A stretch of 64,000 nt of DNA, from NCBI GenBank assembly GCA_013176395.1, contig JABMLP010000015.1, positions 1,364,001-1,428,000 of the forward strand. The letters run 5' to 3'. The notes below the pieces were generated by a model that had not been told where the DNA came from, searched no databases, and was given only the letters and a program-made list of their open reading frames with translations. Source of the stretch: Venturia oleaginea (lineage: Eukaryota > Ascomycota > Dothideomycetes > Venturiales > Venturiaceae). Of the stretch, positions 1 to 11,002 are shown in pieces (within the stretch, counting starts at the first letter, position 1; each line of letters starts with the position of its first letter). Position numbers and translations under genes: made by a program.

Positions 1-354
1 ACTACGCGATTAACAGGTACGTCTGGCCGTCCAAAGACAACCCGTTTTATGCTTTCGAACATCTCAAGTTTAGATTGACATGGATGTATTCCTGGCGATG
101 CAGAGAACTGAGCTGCTTAACTGTACCTACATTGATCCTGAAATGAGCGTTGTCTATCCAAGGTAGTTTGTGCTAACAAATGTCGCAGACATAAAATGAC
201 GACGATAACCCCGTCGATGCACGCGAATGACTATTCTCCTGACGACAATCGGTTCGACATGCGACCTTTCTTGTACCCACCTTCATATCAGAGCTGGCCC
301 TACAAGAAGATCGACGACTACTTGGAGATGGTTGAGAAGGCGAGAAGCGAATGA
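1..354 (+). CDS. 3' end of an unknown protein (truncated by window edge)
   Basis: Only the last two exons are visible. Exon 1..16 runs off the left edge; an intron from 17 (GTACGT) to 188 (CGCAG) joins in phase to exon 189..354, which ends in TGA. The visible C-terminus is about 60 residues, hydrophilic and aromatic-rich, with motifs such as [10 protein letters not shown] and [10 protein letters not shown]. It has no membrane segment and I do not recognise the family. The splice model is supported because both exons stay open in the joined frame while the unspliced frame closes quickly. The 172-nt intron is longer than most here. Confidence 0.45.
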
Positions 355-468
355 TTGTCACCATTAGCGATTGATGTTAAATTAGAGTTCACTGGGACAG
401 CCATGTTGCTTGATAGGGAAGTTGCCCCACAAAGGATTTAAATAGACTAATGGACACCACTAGATACT

Positions 469-3158
469 CTAGATTTCCCCACTGGAATCACCGTCAACAA
501 TCTTTTTCTCCTGATCCGATGATGCACGCTTTTCCTCCTCCGACAGCCCCAACCCCTTCTCCGCCTTGATGCGCTCACCAAGAAACAACGGCCGAATACC
601 CTTCTCAAACACATGCAGCGTCTTCTTCACCTCTTTCCGATTCCGATCATTACAGTTCGGCTTGGAACAGAAGCGGCAAGACGTGAACTTGTCCTCCCAA
701 GGTTCTTGGACCACCACGGTCTGGAGAGACCATTCCTTGGTGATTTCGTCCAGGACCATACGTTTTATGTACGATCTCTTCTTGCACGTTGAAGTGTTTG
801 GTGGAAAAGTCTTTACTGACGCTTCAGATATCTTGGGCGCATAATTGTTCGATGCCAAGGCCTCACCCTTTCCCACAACTTCACCTTATTTCGTAGATTC
901 ACCTTCTTCCATAGTCTTCGCGACCTTGACAGAATTCTTTTTCACAGCCAACTTCTTCAACGTCCCCTTCTCTATAGCCATCTTCGCCTTTACTTCTGCC
1001 TTGAGATGCTTCCTTGCTTCTTCCTCTTCCTTATCCTTCCTCTCCTCCTCCCTCTCGGCCTTAGTCTTCCCAGTTGAAAGAAAATGCCAAAAATCGTCCT
1101 CGTTCTCTTCCTTACTTTCCAAATCCAGAAGAAATCCCCAAACATCCTCCTCGCAATTAACCTCAAAAAACTTGACACAATGCAACAGCTCCTCAAGCTC
1201 AAACTCCCAGAAATTCACCCGTGTAAAGTTACTCTCACTCCATAGACTCGTTCTCGGTCCTCTTTCTTCTACAGACTTTCGGAGTGCCTTCTCCCTCGCC
1301 CGATGGATCTCCGGCATCTTCTCAAGCGCCACAAACTCAAACTTCTCTGACTCTTTGATCCTTGACTCGTGACTGATAAGCCGTGAAGCACTCTTGATTT
1401 CAAGGGATGGAGCAGCCTCAACGTCGGATCGGCTACCCTCGCGATGAGTAGATATGATTTCGTCCAGCCAGTTGATAATCGATATTTTCAAACGCTTCGA
1501 TCGCTGGGAGAAGAGGTCCGGGAGCGCAGCCCACTTAGGAAGTGTCTATTTGTCTATCGCCGAACTGGCTAATGTAAGTTCTTCCTTATTGATTGCCATG
1601 GTCTTCACCATACCTCCCTCTTGCTCACCCCCTTTTCTCTTTTCCCTTCACTCGCCCCATCATCTATCCCCTCACTCGCCCCCTCTACTTTCCCCGCCAC
1701 TTCCTCCTCTTCAAATGGAATTCCCAGCTCCACCACCACCTCTTCCTCCTCCTCAATAGGATACTCAACCTCATATCTCCTCACTGGCCAACCCCCCCAC
1801 CCAATCTTTTCAACAACACCCTCCGTATTCAGCGCCACAACAGCTTTGAACCCATCCCGTTGATAAACAACCCTACCCGTCAGGTTCAACCAACATTTCG
1901 CATCAGGGCGGGAGAGCATCTCATTCATACTTAGGCCCCAGAGTTCTTATGGCATGTGAAAGGTGGAGAGTTCGTGATAGGCTTCGTTTATTGCGGAGAC
2001 GGGGGAGAGGTGGGTCTAGAGGCCGTTGATGGCGTTGTCGGGGATGGTGTGGTGGATTGTTGGGGCGAACGTCGCTTGAATTCGTGGAGTGGGTAGCGGT
2101 GACATCGCTGGCGATGCATAACCCTGATCAATCTCCTGACGAACGCCTCTTTTATCGGCACCTAAGTAATCGGTATCGGCATCGGCATCGTTGTCTTTGG
2201 GTATCTCATGAACCGTGATAATCGGGCTGAAAGTCACCCGGGTTCCTCTGGTAGGTGTCCTGGCTGGCAAGATACCCAGAGATGGCTGCAAGGAGGCTGG
2301 TTGGCTGGGAATTTGATTCGGGATCTCGTTGAGAAAGCTTTCCACTTCTGTGCCAGAGGGAGATGTGATTGTGATTACTGGATTCGTCATGCTGATTTTG
2401 AGGATGCCTCGTTTGAACGGGGTGTTGGGTCGAGGGGGACGTAAGACTGCTACCGAATTACTCTCAGTCTCTGACTCGGCCGCTGTCTTTACCCGCCAGC
2501 TAGTATATTCTTGTTCTTGTGGCAAAAGCTTATAGGGTGAGGTCGGCGGCTCCGTATTTCCCTCCGTCTCTGGCTCATCCTCGATGTCGCTTGACGATTC
2601 GAGCCCGATGGTGCCAGAGACCATATAGTCATCCTTGGTTCGCAAAGGTGGACACTCATCCGCTTCGTTGACCGAGCTTGTCGAGGCTGAATCAGGCTCA
2701 GACCTATAGTCGTTCTCCCCTTCTAACTTGTCCTCATCCCCAATCTCTGACTTGTCCTCAGCTCTTCTCTCAATCTTGATTTCAATAAGCCTGGCGTCAA
2801 CTTGATTCAGGAATGGTGCATCGTTCATCGCGTCTCCCACCATCTTGGCGACATCGTGGTGGTACTCGCGTTCAGCTTCTACCTGCTCTGGGCTTTGAGG
2901 ACGTTGATTCTGTTGTTCGTTTGGGGTGTCTGACTTTGCCGAGTTCTCGTTCTCGTTCTCTTCCTCTTCCTCTTCCTCTTTCACTTTTTTCTCAGTCTCT
3001 TTCTCCCTCACATTCCTCTTACGGTTAACTTCTCTATTCCATTCCTCCCGGAATGTCTCACGCTGATCCTCAAGCGCGCGCGTTTCTCTCAACGAGATAG
3101 GCATCAACTCGAAATTTCTCCATTCCTCCCCGGGTACACACGCCCTCTCCAACTCCAT
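469..3158 (-). pseudogene. Long acidic unknown protein interrupted by three in-frame stops
   Basis: ATG at 3158. The first open segment (3158..2016, 380 codons) is acidic, with a long Glu-rich stretch near residues 60-75. After TAG at 2018..2016 the same frame continues, meets TAA at 1949..1947, and continues again through a second Glu-rich block to about 1617. A short intron (GTATGG donor at about 1616, ATAG acceptor at about 1550) leads to a Lys/Glu-rich segment. That closes at TAA 888..886, yet the frame stays open again to 469 with a Cys-containing tail (CRFCSKPNC). All three stops could come from Gln codons (CAG or CAA) by one C-to-T change. Read as one gene it would encode roughly 850 residues. 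The alternative is two or three separate genes (3158..2016, 1928..886, 876..469), but frame continuity across all three gaps argues against that. Family not recognised. Confidence 0.5.
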
Positions 3159-3673
3159 CTCTGATTCAGAAATTCTTCACAATTGCGTGCGAGATGAAAA
3201 CTTGTTGCTGATCAACGATGACGGTGCGGAAATGGGGATAGACGATGGCGCGAAAGAAAAGTGATGAATGACTGTTGATATCTCTTCAGGAAGACACAAG
3301 GAAGGCGACTTTATATATCAGCAAGAGTTGCACAGAGTCAGCCTTGCCCTCGGCGCGACGGCAAGGCTGCCAATGTCGTGGCAGTCGCAGTACCATCGCG
3401 ATCATGTGTGGACACTTTGTTGTACGAAAGAGAGGTCAGTAGATATGTAAGTGAGTGGGCCGCACTCACCTTCTTCACAAAGTTTGAAGCATATAATTGG
3501 GTCTGTCCTCGATGATTTCTAATCGCAAAACGAGTACGTTGCTCAAGGCGTCACTTCCCAAATATTGTACCAATCAGCTCGCCGACGACAGTAAAGATGT
3601 CAATGTACCACCCTTGTCCTTCCTTACCCTTCCCCTTCTCTACCCTTATTTCCAACCACCTCCTTTGAGAGAT

Positions 3674-4032
3674 TCAAACAGGCGCGCTAAAAATCAAAGC
3701 CTGCCCCAAAACCGGCAGTGCGCAACATCTAGCCCTCTGCCCAACAGTAGAACAGATGGCTGTAAAGTTATCCTTTGACTGAGGCGTCGTGAGTGCTAAC
3801 GAGGATTAGCGAGACACCAAGCACTAGCAGAGCTGCCAAAAAAGGGGGAAGGAGCGAACTCACGATTCGCGCAATCTATATCAACGAGTCCCAGGACGTC
3901 TGTGGCGCAGCATTGAGTATTCCCGGTTGTGCCTGAGCAAGCGATATATGCCAGCTGTCGAGCGTAGAAATCCGGGATGGCTTTTGCAAAGGCGAGGGGC
4001 GCGAGAGGGAAAAGGAGGATTGATGTGCGCAT
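3674..4032 (-). CDS. Class II hydrophobin with the eighth cysteine replaced
   Basis: Small secreted surface-active protein expected to coat hyphae or spores. Exons 4032..3864 and 3795..3674 (intron 3863..3796, 68 nt, GTGAGT...TTAG) give 96 residues. The N-terminus is a signal peptide (MRTSILLFPLAPLAFAKA). Cysteine spacing is that of class II hydrophobins: C-8-CC-11-C-16-C-8-CC-10-X, with the typical CCATDVLGL and QRARCCALPVLGQALI motifs. Position X should be Cys8 but is Phe (TTT), so the last disulphide cannot form. The exon junction is strongly supported because it restores the exact 16-residue C4-C5 gap. The gene stands alone between relics. Either a recently damaged gene or a seven-cysteine variant. 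Confidence 0.85.
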
Positions 4033-4179
4033 TTTGGCTGTCGGTTGAGTAATATGGTTTGGTAAGATAGCGAGTGAGCGTTGTTCTAGCGATGGGAGGT
4101 GTTTTTGATAGTGATTTCTTGAGCTGATGGATAGTCTTCCCAGCAATCAGTCAACGACGGCTTTATACTCACCTGCTCC

Positions 4180-4660
4180 TCATGGTAAACCAGTTTCCAA
4201 TTTCCAAACTTCCCATCGTCATCCAAAGTGACATATTTACTTTTCCATCCAAGAACAAATGACGACCAATACGGCATAAAACAAGGCTCATCATCCAGAA
4301 GTAGAAGGTCTCGTTACCCGTCCGAGCACCACCTAACCTCCCATCCAAAACCACCATCGTAATCCTCAAATCCTGTCCACTCGTTCAAGTTCGTCCCCGG
4401 GTTTTGTACAGGCAATAATGTGTCGGTGCTCGATTCCTACGTCAACGTTGAATATCCATGCTCGTCATCCCTGCAAGGCTGAACCTTAAACGCCCAACCC
4501 TGTTTAAACGGGAGAGAAAGGCTGCCCATGACACGCCATGGCAAAGGATCAGTTGCAAAAACTGGTGTGCTAATAATATGTGCAGGGAAGAAAGTGAGAC
4601 ACTTACAAGCCAGGAAAGCGTGCAATGCGCCTGGTGGAGATGAATGTGTGCTCACCAGAC
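4180..4660 (-). pseudogene. Decayed coding relic, unknown family
   Basis: On the minus strand an open frame rich in Trp, Gly and Asp runs from about 4655. It is cut by a TAG at about 4437 and by a TAA or possible donor (GTAACG) near 4315. Between the stops are segments such as NEWTGFEDYDGGFGWEV and, further on, GWKSKYVTLDDDGKFGNWK. The composition looks like a real globular protein rather than random sequence, but no start, domain or intron pattern is convincing. Could be a gene with introns I failed to place. Confidence 0.25.
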
Positions 4661-5006
4661 CGGGCTAGCGTAGATCAAAGCCTGTCCGAGCTGCATAGAT
4701 GGAAGATGTGAGTGGTGTTGAGGGAGAAACATAGCCATGGGAAGTGTGCAGCATCGAGCGCGTTGGCCTTTGCCAGAGCAAATATCATCAAACTCTTTAC
4801 GAACCGAGTCTGGAGTCTTGGAAGCTGCATCACATTCAGCGCAATTCGGAATTTTCCGTCTTCAACACCAAAACCATGATTCTTGCTCTAAGCACCTTTC
4901 TCATTCCATCCGCCATTGCGCAGGCGCAGGAGACCTCTTTTGGCTTGAGAAGACAATGTGAGAGTCATCTCACCAGGGCCCAGCCTACTGAATTGTGGTG
5001 CTGCTA

Positions 5007-5770
5007 CTAGAATCTGATATGTTGCAAGCCCCTGTGTGCAAGATGCGGAAAATAACGAACGATCGTGTGAAAAGCAACCGGTGCCGGCCGTATAACGTGT
5101 GAGGAGCACAATCTTGGCGGAGATGATGGACTGGAAGCACTGGATTGATTGCGTCTTGGTTCATCGAGAACATTGGCTGCGTGAGAAATCATTTCTGCTA
5201 TGCGAGCCCCACATATTCCACCAAAAAAGATCGATTTGATGCCACTAGCAAAATAGAGTTGGGATTTCAGGATGCACTTTCCATTTCCAGCAAGTTGATC
5301 GAGCGTCAAGATTGACCTGGCCACTATACTGAGCTGCCACATCAAAGATCGGTGTAACCGCTTGGAAATGACCGGGGATGCCAACCTGACATCATACACT
5401 CTGCGGGTAATAGCTTTGTTCAGGGAAGCCTGTTATCCCATAGACTTCTTCTACACGAGCGCGAGAGACGGCCTCTGTGTATAATCCAGTGCAGCGTCCA
5501 TAGCCTGTATTCAGCAGCGTCCCAAGAGGACGTGTTGATATTATTGAGAAAAATACAAGGGGCACTAAATCCAAAGAGAACGGCCGTAAAGGATTGTGTT
5601 GTTGGCATGGCACAACTTTCAATTCCCAGATATAATTTGTCTTTCCAAACTACTGTTATTTCGGGACCAAATGTGAAATCATGTGGGAGTGACATACTCG
5701 TAGGTGATGTAGACTTGCTCGTTTCCAGATCCTCTTCTCTCTTGCCCGTCCTGACATTACAGTCGCTCAT
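5007..5770 (-). pseudogene. Fragmented coding relic, unknown family
   Basis: Three overlapping minus-strand open segments (5770..5420, 5622..5392, 5399..5007) each carry protein-like composition, for instance VEEVYGITGFPEQSYYPQS followed in another frame by SILTLDQLAGNGKCILKSQL. Joining them requires frame changes without clear introns, so I read this as a broken gene. ATG at 5770 is a plausible ancestral start. It lies directly downstream of LSM8, transcribed in the same direction. No family assigned. Confidence 0.25.
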
Positions 5771-5925
5771 ACGATTGCTCTGGTAGCAAGTGAACGACTT
5801 TTTGATGTCGGCTTCCTCGTTTGCTACTTCACTCTAGCATGCGGGTCCAGCAGCAGATCAATCTACTGCCATGCGCCATAGATTCCGGGGTCTTTGCTTT
5901 CTCTCTGAGTAAATGCAGTGTCTGC

Positions 5926-6284
5926 TCATGTGTGCTTCGTGCTTTCAATCGGCCCTCCCTTAACCTTCATCCAGTCTATGCTTGCGTCCATCTCTTCGTC
6001 TACCAGGCCGCACATCAGAACCAAGTCTCCGCGGATTATAAAGACTCCCATGGGCTCAAGTTTATTTTCGGCGTCGCTTTCCGCTGGCTGAATGGTACGT
6101 TCTTCGGTGGATGTGAGGACGAGGTTGGTCTGGTTATCGATGGCGGTCAGAACACCTTGGTAGGTACGGCCGTCTATGGTAATGACTCGGACGACATCTG
6201 AAGATTATATCATCAGCTTTGAAAGGCAACACGAATGGGAAGTAGCTCACTGTTCAAGTATTCCTTGAGAGGAATGAAAGACAT
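5926..6284 (-). CDS. LSM8: U6 snRNA-associated Sm-like protein LSm8
   Basis: Subunit of the nuclear LSm2-8 ring that binds the U6 snRNA 3' end and supports pre-mRNA splicing. Exon 1 is 6284..6251 (34 nt, MSFIPLKEYLN), intron 6250..6198 (53 nt, GTGAGC...TTCAG), exon 2 6197..5926, giving 101 residues, close to the usual length for the family. Sm motif 1 is visible as VVRVITIDGRTYQGVLTAID followed by QTNLVL; Sm motif 2 contains the conserved FIIRGDLVLMCG. The C-terminus DEEMDASIDW matches the DEE.D..LD tail that separates LSm8 from LSm1. The short first exon makes this gene easy to miss. Confidence 0.92.
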
Positions 6285-6739
6285 GATTGTGATGGCCGGT
6301 TGTTGAAAGGCCGCCCGAGCTTATCTGAGTAGCCCTTAGAATTGAGAGAAGGCTAGGAGTAAAAAATCTGAGTTCTCTGGTGACTTGGGTGTTACTGTAT
6401 AAGTGTTGTTCACTCAGTCACTTTTTGGGTTGAGGTACGCCAAATCCCTGAGCTCGAGGATGGTCACGTGTCTGCACCGAAAATCACCAATATCGTTCTT
6501 TTGCAGGGTTATTGTCAGAGAAAACTCCAATTCTCTCAACTCTCACCCAGCAATCTATCATCACAACATCGGCATCGTATCTGGTGTGATGGTGGTGATC
6601 TCGCGCGCATCGACGTTGATTGGTCTCGCATACATTGCGAACAGCGAAGGACAATTGATAGAATTCGGCATGACTTCGAGGCCGACATTCATGCAAGGAC
6701 TGCAACAAATCTCACTCTTACCATATCAGCGACGTGTAT

Positions 6740-6995
6740 GATTATGTGCGCAACAACAAACAACCCAGGGGGACTCAAGAACTACATAAATTTGGAAGCC
6801 GACGTTAACTTCATCAGCAAAGACGGCAATGTATCTCCCCTCTTGGCCGCAGCCCGATTTGGATAAGAAGCAGCTGCAAAGCTGCTCTTAGAAAACGGAG
6901 CCAAAGTGAACTTCCAAGACAAGGTTGGGTGGACGCCATTGTTCATGGCTGTTGGCCATGGACACGTTGAAGTTGTTGTTGAAGTATGAAAGTTG
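6740..6995 (+). pseudogene. Ankyrin-repeat relic
   Basis: One plus-strand frame encodes about two ankyrin repeats: ADVNFISKDGNVSPLLAAAR, then after a stop (TAA 6864..6866) KLLLENGAKVNFQDKVGWTP and LFMAVGHGHVEVVVE. The stop sits where repeats usually carry H or Q. There is no upstream start and the frame closes soon after 6985. Probably a leftover of an NLR-like or multi-ankyrin protein. Confidence 0.55.
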
Positions 6996-7399
6996 AGTAA
7001 CAAGTGTATTGAGGGTGAGATCCGGAGGATCTCAGCTATATAGTAATACACTAAGCCCAATTGGGCAGTAAACAAACTCCAGTGACAGAGAGTAGCCACG
7101 CTGGCGCAGGTGGAGGCAATAGCATGAGGATACTCCTTCCAACAGTTGTAAATATTCTAATCCAGTTTGACGCCGACTCTCATCTTTTTGCCTGCGATGG
7201 TCAATGGGCCTTGGGGAAGCACGCAGAAACAACATGACAAAGGTCGGTAAAACACACAAGGAAGGTAGGAAGAGAGGACAGATAGGCAAAGTGCCAGAAG
7301 ACAAGGTCAACGAAGGGAGATGCGGGATTCAGGTATGATTTTGGCTTAGAAGCTCGCGATCGGGTGGGAGTTCATGAATAAATAAGTCGAGCAGCTGCA

Positions 7400-7815
7400 C
7401 GGCGCCATCAACCGGCTGGACGAAACCCACGGGCAAGAAAAATTCGACTTGAGGACCAATTGGAAACCAGGGAGATAGAACTAGTTGCCCGACAAGTCGA
7501 AATTGAAGCACTCAAACAGCGCATTGTGGAAATGATGGTACATGGCGAGGATATGCTATCGAAGCGGGAGCAAGAGCGTTAAGTGGCGATGCAGCAATCC
7601 GCGGTCGTCAGCGAGTAGTTGGAGTCGACGAAACATCAACTCATCTCGCGTAATACCGACGCAAGTTCTCGCGCTAAACGTACTAGAGACATGCTCAAGA
7701 ATGAGGAGATGTTGCGTACTACCCTCGCCCATAAAGAGTCATAGCTATATGAGAAATAGCACCGCAAGCAGCCATGGGCAGCGAATTAAAGATATACTTA
7801 AAAACGAAGAGGTGT
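7400..7815 (+). pseudogene. Coiled-coil protein relic with six Gln-type stops
   Basis: The frame starting near 7430 encodes a strongly helical, charged protein (IRLEDQLETREIELVARQ and similar). It is interrupted by stops at 7580 (TAA), 7616 (TAG), 7742 (TAG), 7757 (TAG), 7787 (TAA) and 7799 (TAA), all in one frame. Each could be CAA or CAG after a C-to-T change, the CpA-to-TpA signature of repeat-induced point mutation. The protein between stops keeps its heptad-like character, so mutation is recent or selective. Downstream to about 8040 the sequence becomes TA-rich and unreadable. Confidence 0.5.
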
Positions 7816-9215
7816 TAGGCGGGTAGATCACCGATTTATGGGGTAAGCTTAAGTAATACCGGATATAAACGTACTTAGATCGAGCTCTCGTCGGACCTAG
7901 CGCACGATATTGAGATAACAGTATACAACGCTAAGATAACTAACTAGACTCCTACGCCGTCGAATAAGTTTGTTACAGATCACCTCAAGACCGAAGAGCA
8001 GGGACAGCGGGACTTGCAGAGGATGGTTGGATAACAAGAAGTTGTTGATAGGACTGATGTGGAGGGGAATCCTTTGGGCGCACAAGAGGGGACTAGTGCA
8101 ACCAGGTCAGTCCTAAGAGAGAATAGTACGTGCAGGAGTCACGTGATATCTCCACAGTTCCCACAGCACTTGGCATTGCCCATAATGTGGGAAGTGTGGG
8201 AAGAGCCAAGAGGTGTGGGAATGCAACTTGGCACCCAGAACCAGAAGGGTATATATGGAGGACGTTGGACAGACTTTCCTTTCTCTCGGTGTGGTTATCT
8301 CATGTTATGTTTCTCACATAGGAGCTTCTTCAACCTACTACAGTAACGACCTTTTACTTAGATACAATCAAGCACAAGTCATATGCACACGAAGCAAGCC
8401 CACCCCCAACCTTCATACTAACCGACAAGCGTTCAGGATTGATCTGAGGATCAAATCGGTTAGACGACAATTGAATTGGGAGATACATGGGACGGCTAGG
8501 ATCTAGTGAGCCTCCAAAGAACCTGAGCAAGGGAAGGCACTTAAGGTAAGTACTTCCAGACTGATATTGCCCTTACCCCAAACCCGCGGACCAGAACAAG
8601 AGAACACAGGTGTCAAGAAGGTCTTGACATAATCAACTGTGTTGAGAAACGAGTTCCCCGTAACAAAGTTGTCTACTTTAGCCTCCGTATACTCGAGACA
8701 GGCGAAGAATATAGTCGCTACGCTCGCTACGCCCAGTAACCGAAACCGTAAAGATTAGAGAAGATTTTTGTCCGCTAACGTAACCATACCCCTCGCAGAG
8801 AAAATGGCTGTTATGCTAGCGGTTAACATCGTCCTTGGTAAGTCCATCTTTAATAAGAACGAGGTTGTTATTCTTCGACCTAATATTACCATATTACCCT
8901 CGTATCTGGATATCTAAAGGATATCGATCTAGTCTACTATAATATCTACGAAAATCACCCAACGCCAAAAAGATAGCTGCGACGACAAGAGGAGTCGAGG
9001 TCCTTAGAAAATTAGCGTAATCCAACCAGCCGCTGCGATTCTTGCGAGGATAGTGAGCGGCAACGTTTCTTCTTTATCGACAACAAGACTATTCGAGTGA
9101 TGGAGAGCAGAAAAGGGAATTGATAAGGAATTAGCGAAGAGGATATGTTCACTGGTCTGTGATCTGGTCTGTGGTTCGAGTTTCGATTTCGTTCGTATTA
9201 CTCCAAATATGTTAT
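7816..9215. other. Gene-free, TA-rich decayed sequence
   Basis: No supportable gene. Short open segments around 8060-8500 lack introns or recognisable motifs. 8550-8990 contains many TpA and few CpA dinucleotides on reading, consistent with an old mutated repeat, but I cannot name the element. Confidence 0.4.
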
Positions 9216-9586
9216 TCAATTTTTACCATACCCTCCGCGACCTCCCCCATTACGGCCTCCTCCACGTCCTCCGCCGCCGTATCCACCATTACCACCGTAT
9301 CCACCATTGCCACCGTATCCACCATTACCACCATATCCACCATTACCACCGTATCCACCATTACCATATCCACCACGTCCTCCTCCACCATATCCGCCGT
9401 ATCCACCTGGGCCGTTGTTGATATCGGCGGCTGCTGCGACTGCGTCAGCACTGGCCTCGACTGGGGCGGCAAAAGCGGAGCTATCGAAGGTTAGTGTCAA
9501 GACCGGTGTCACCAAAGAAGGGAAGAAAGGAAAGCATACCCGAAGCTAAGCGCCGCGATCATGGAGACGAGGGATGTGAAGCGCAT
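9216..9586 (-). CDS. Secreted glycine-rich repeat protein
   Basis: Exons 9586..9540 and 9480..9216 (intron 9539..9481, GTATGC...GATAG) give 103 residues. Exon 1 plus the start of exon 2 make a signal peptide (MRFTSLVSMIAALSFGSAFA, cleavage expected before AP). A short Ala-rich spacer is followed by a Gly/Tyr/Asn repeat region with the hexamer GGYGGN repeated five or six times almost identically at the DNA level, then Arg-Gly-Gly units to the end. Such proteins act in cell walls or as secreted effectors or antimicrobials; no specific function can be read. Spliced start chosen because it supplies a signal peptide in the right frame. Confidence 0.7.
9290..9385. repeat. 18-bp coding minisatellite (GGYGGN units)
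   Basis: Tandem units of about 18 bp of the form ccaccattaccaccgtat, with one-base variants, encode the GGYGGN hexamers of the Gly-rich protein. Near identity of the units implies recent expansion or homogenisation. Confidence 0.7.
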
Positions 9587-11002
9587 ATTGGCTTTTATCT
9601 TCAAAGAATATCGAACAAACTGGTAATGAAACTTTTTGGTTTGTGAAGCAGGAGGATGTTTGTAGTGATGATTTGAGATGTGAGTGATGATTTGGAACGG
9701 CAGACTTGATCACGACTTTATAGTCCTTCTCTCTCCCTTCCCAAGACGGACCCAGAATAGCAAGTCTTCCTGTTGGTCTTGAAAGCAATCAACTTCTACC
9801 ACTCCCCCCAGTAAGTCGTCGTCATGACATGCTCTCAGTAATACCAACAGGGAGTCCGTATTCGCGTATTCGGTTTCAACTGAGGGCATGAGAAGCCCCT
9901 ATCGGGGTGAGCCAAAAGCGGCCGGATTTTGCGTACAGCCTAGCGACGAGCCTGATTGATTTCGACAGCTAAACGCTCGAAATAAATTCTAGAAAGCTCG
10001 AGAAGTCTTAAGAAGACCCTTATAGCTTTATAAAGTATATCTCTCGGTTTGGTTAAGTTATCGTTAAAGTTGTCTTGTTTTTGGGTATGTCAAAAAACCT
10101 GCCGCTTTTCGCTCGCACTGATAGAAGCCCAGAGTTGCCATTTGCACCATCTAACCCATATTTTCCTCGACAAGCCAGAAATCATTTACCTAAAATCTGT
10201 GACTGTAGAAATTGCCGTTCGCGGATTGAGAAGATCCTAGCATGGATATCATACTTATCTTACCTGTCATGCTTGGGAGTTCGTCAGTTGTAGGTCCAAG
10301 AACTTGACGTCGTTTCGTTTCAATTACAAGGGTCGCGAGTAAGGAACGCTCGCACGACCTCCCCACATTGATCAGTTTGAAATCTTTTTGCGGACCAATC
10401 AGAGAGATCGTATATTTGGAAAACTGGTTCACTGCCCGGCTCTTCTTGGTGAATACATGTCGGGCTGTTCTGTGCCCCCTCGGCAGATCAAAACCCAGGT
10501 CTAAGGTGATGAGCCAAGTCGTACACTTTACTACTCGGGCTTGTCATGCTTATGGTGTTCGCCGCGAGTGCGTTTGTCGATTACGAAGGTTATGGGGTTC
10601 TATCGGGGTGGTACCGAGTACAAATCGTGTTTCAGTGCGGCAAGGACGGCAACAACCGATGATGGCAATCGATAGCAATGACCAAGCGTGGCTTATTGTC
10701 CACCATGGTCAAACAAGCAGTGGTTGAAACATCAGCTGAGCAATATTATTATTGGAGAGCTGACCTCAATTGTGTTCACATTGCTTAGTAAGTCTTCGAA
10801 AATTGAATCAGGGTATCCCTGAGAGGAATAGCAATGTTGATTGCAGTGGTTGATGAGAAGTGAGAATCTATAAGTCTTCTCTTTCCAAATTAGCGATGAC
10901 TACGAGGGTGTAATTCGAGGAACTCACGTAAGGCAAACCACAAGCCTAGATTCATCTTAACGTCAAACGCTTCGCCACGAGGCCATGACGACAACGAACG
11001 GA
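9587..11002. other. Intergenic, no gene found
   Basis: About 1.4 kb between the Gly-rich gene and the transporter 3' end. Short frames at 10049-10293 and 10368-10727 have no conserved motif or intron support. I see nothing definite. Confidence 0.4.

Noticed and set aside
845..1372. Plus-strand Ser/Phe-rich frame of 175 codons
   Set aside because: Complement of the Lys/Glu-rich segment on the minus strand; composition is typical of an antisense shadow.
8890..8930. Double GGATATC motif as another hairpin copy
   Set aside because: The spacing and the TGGCAA/TTGCCA loop-proximal cores are missing.
9540..10900. tRNA or other small RNA gene in the desert
   Set aside because: No T-loop (GGTTCRANYCC) with a matching cloverleaf could be found by eye.
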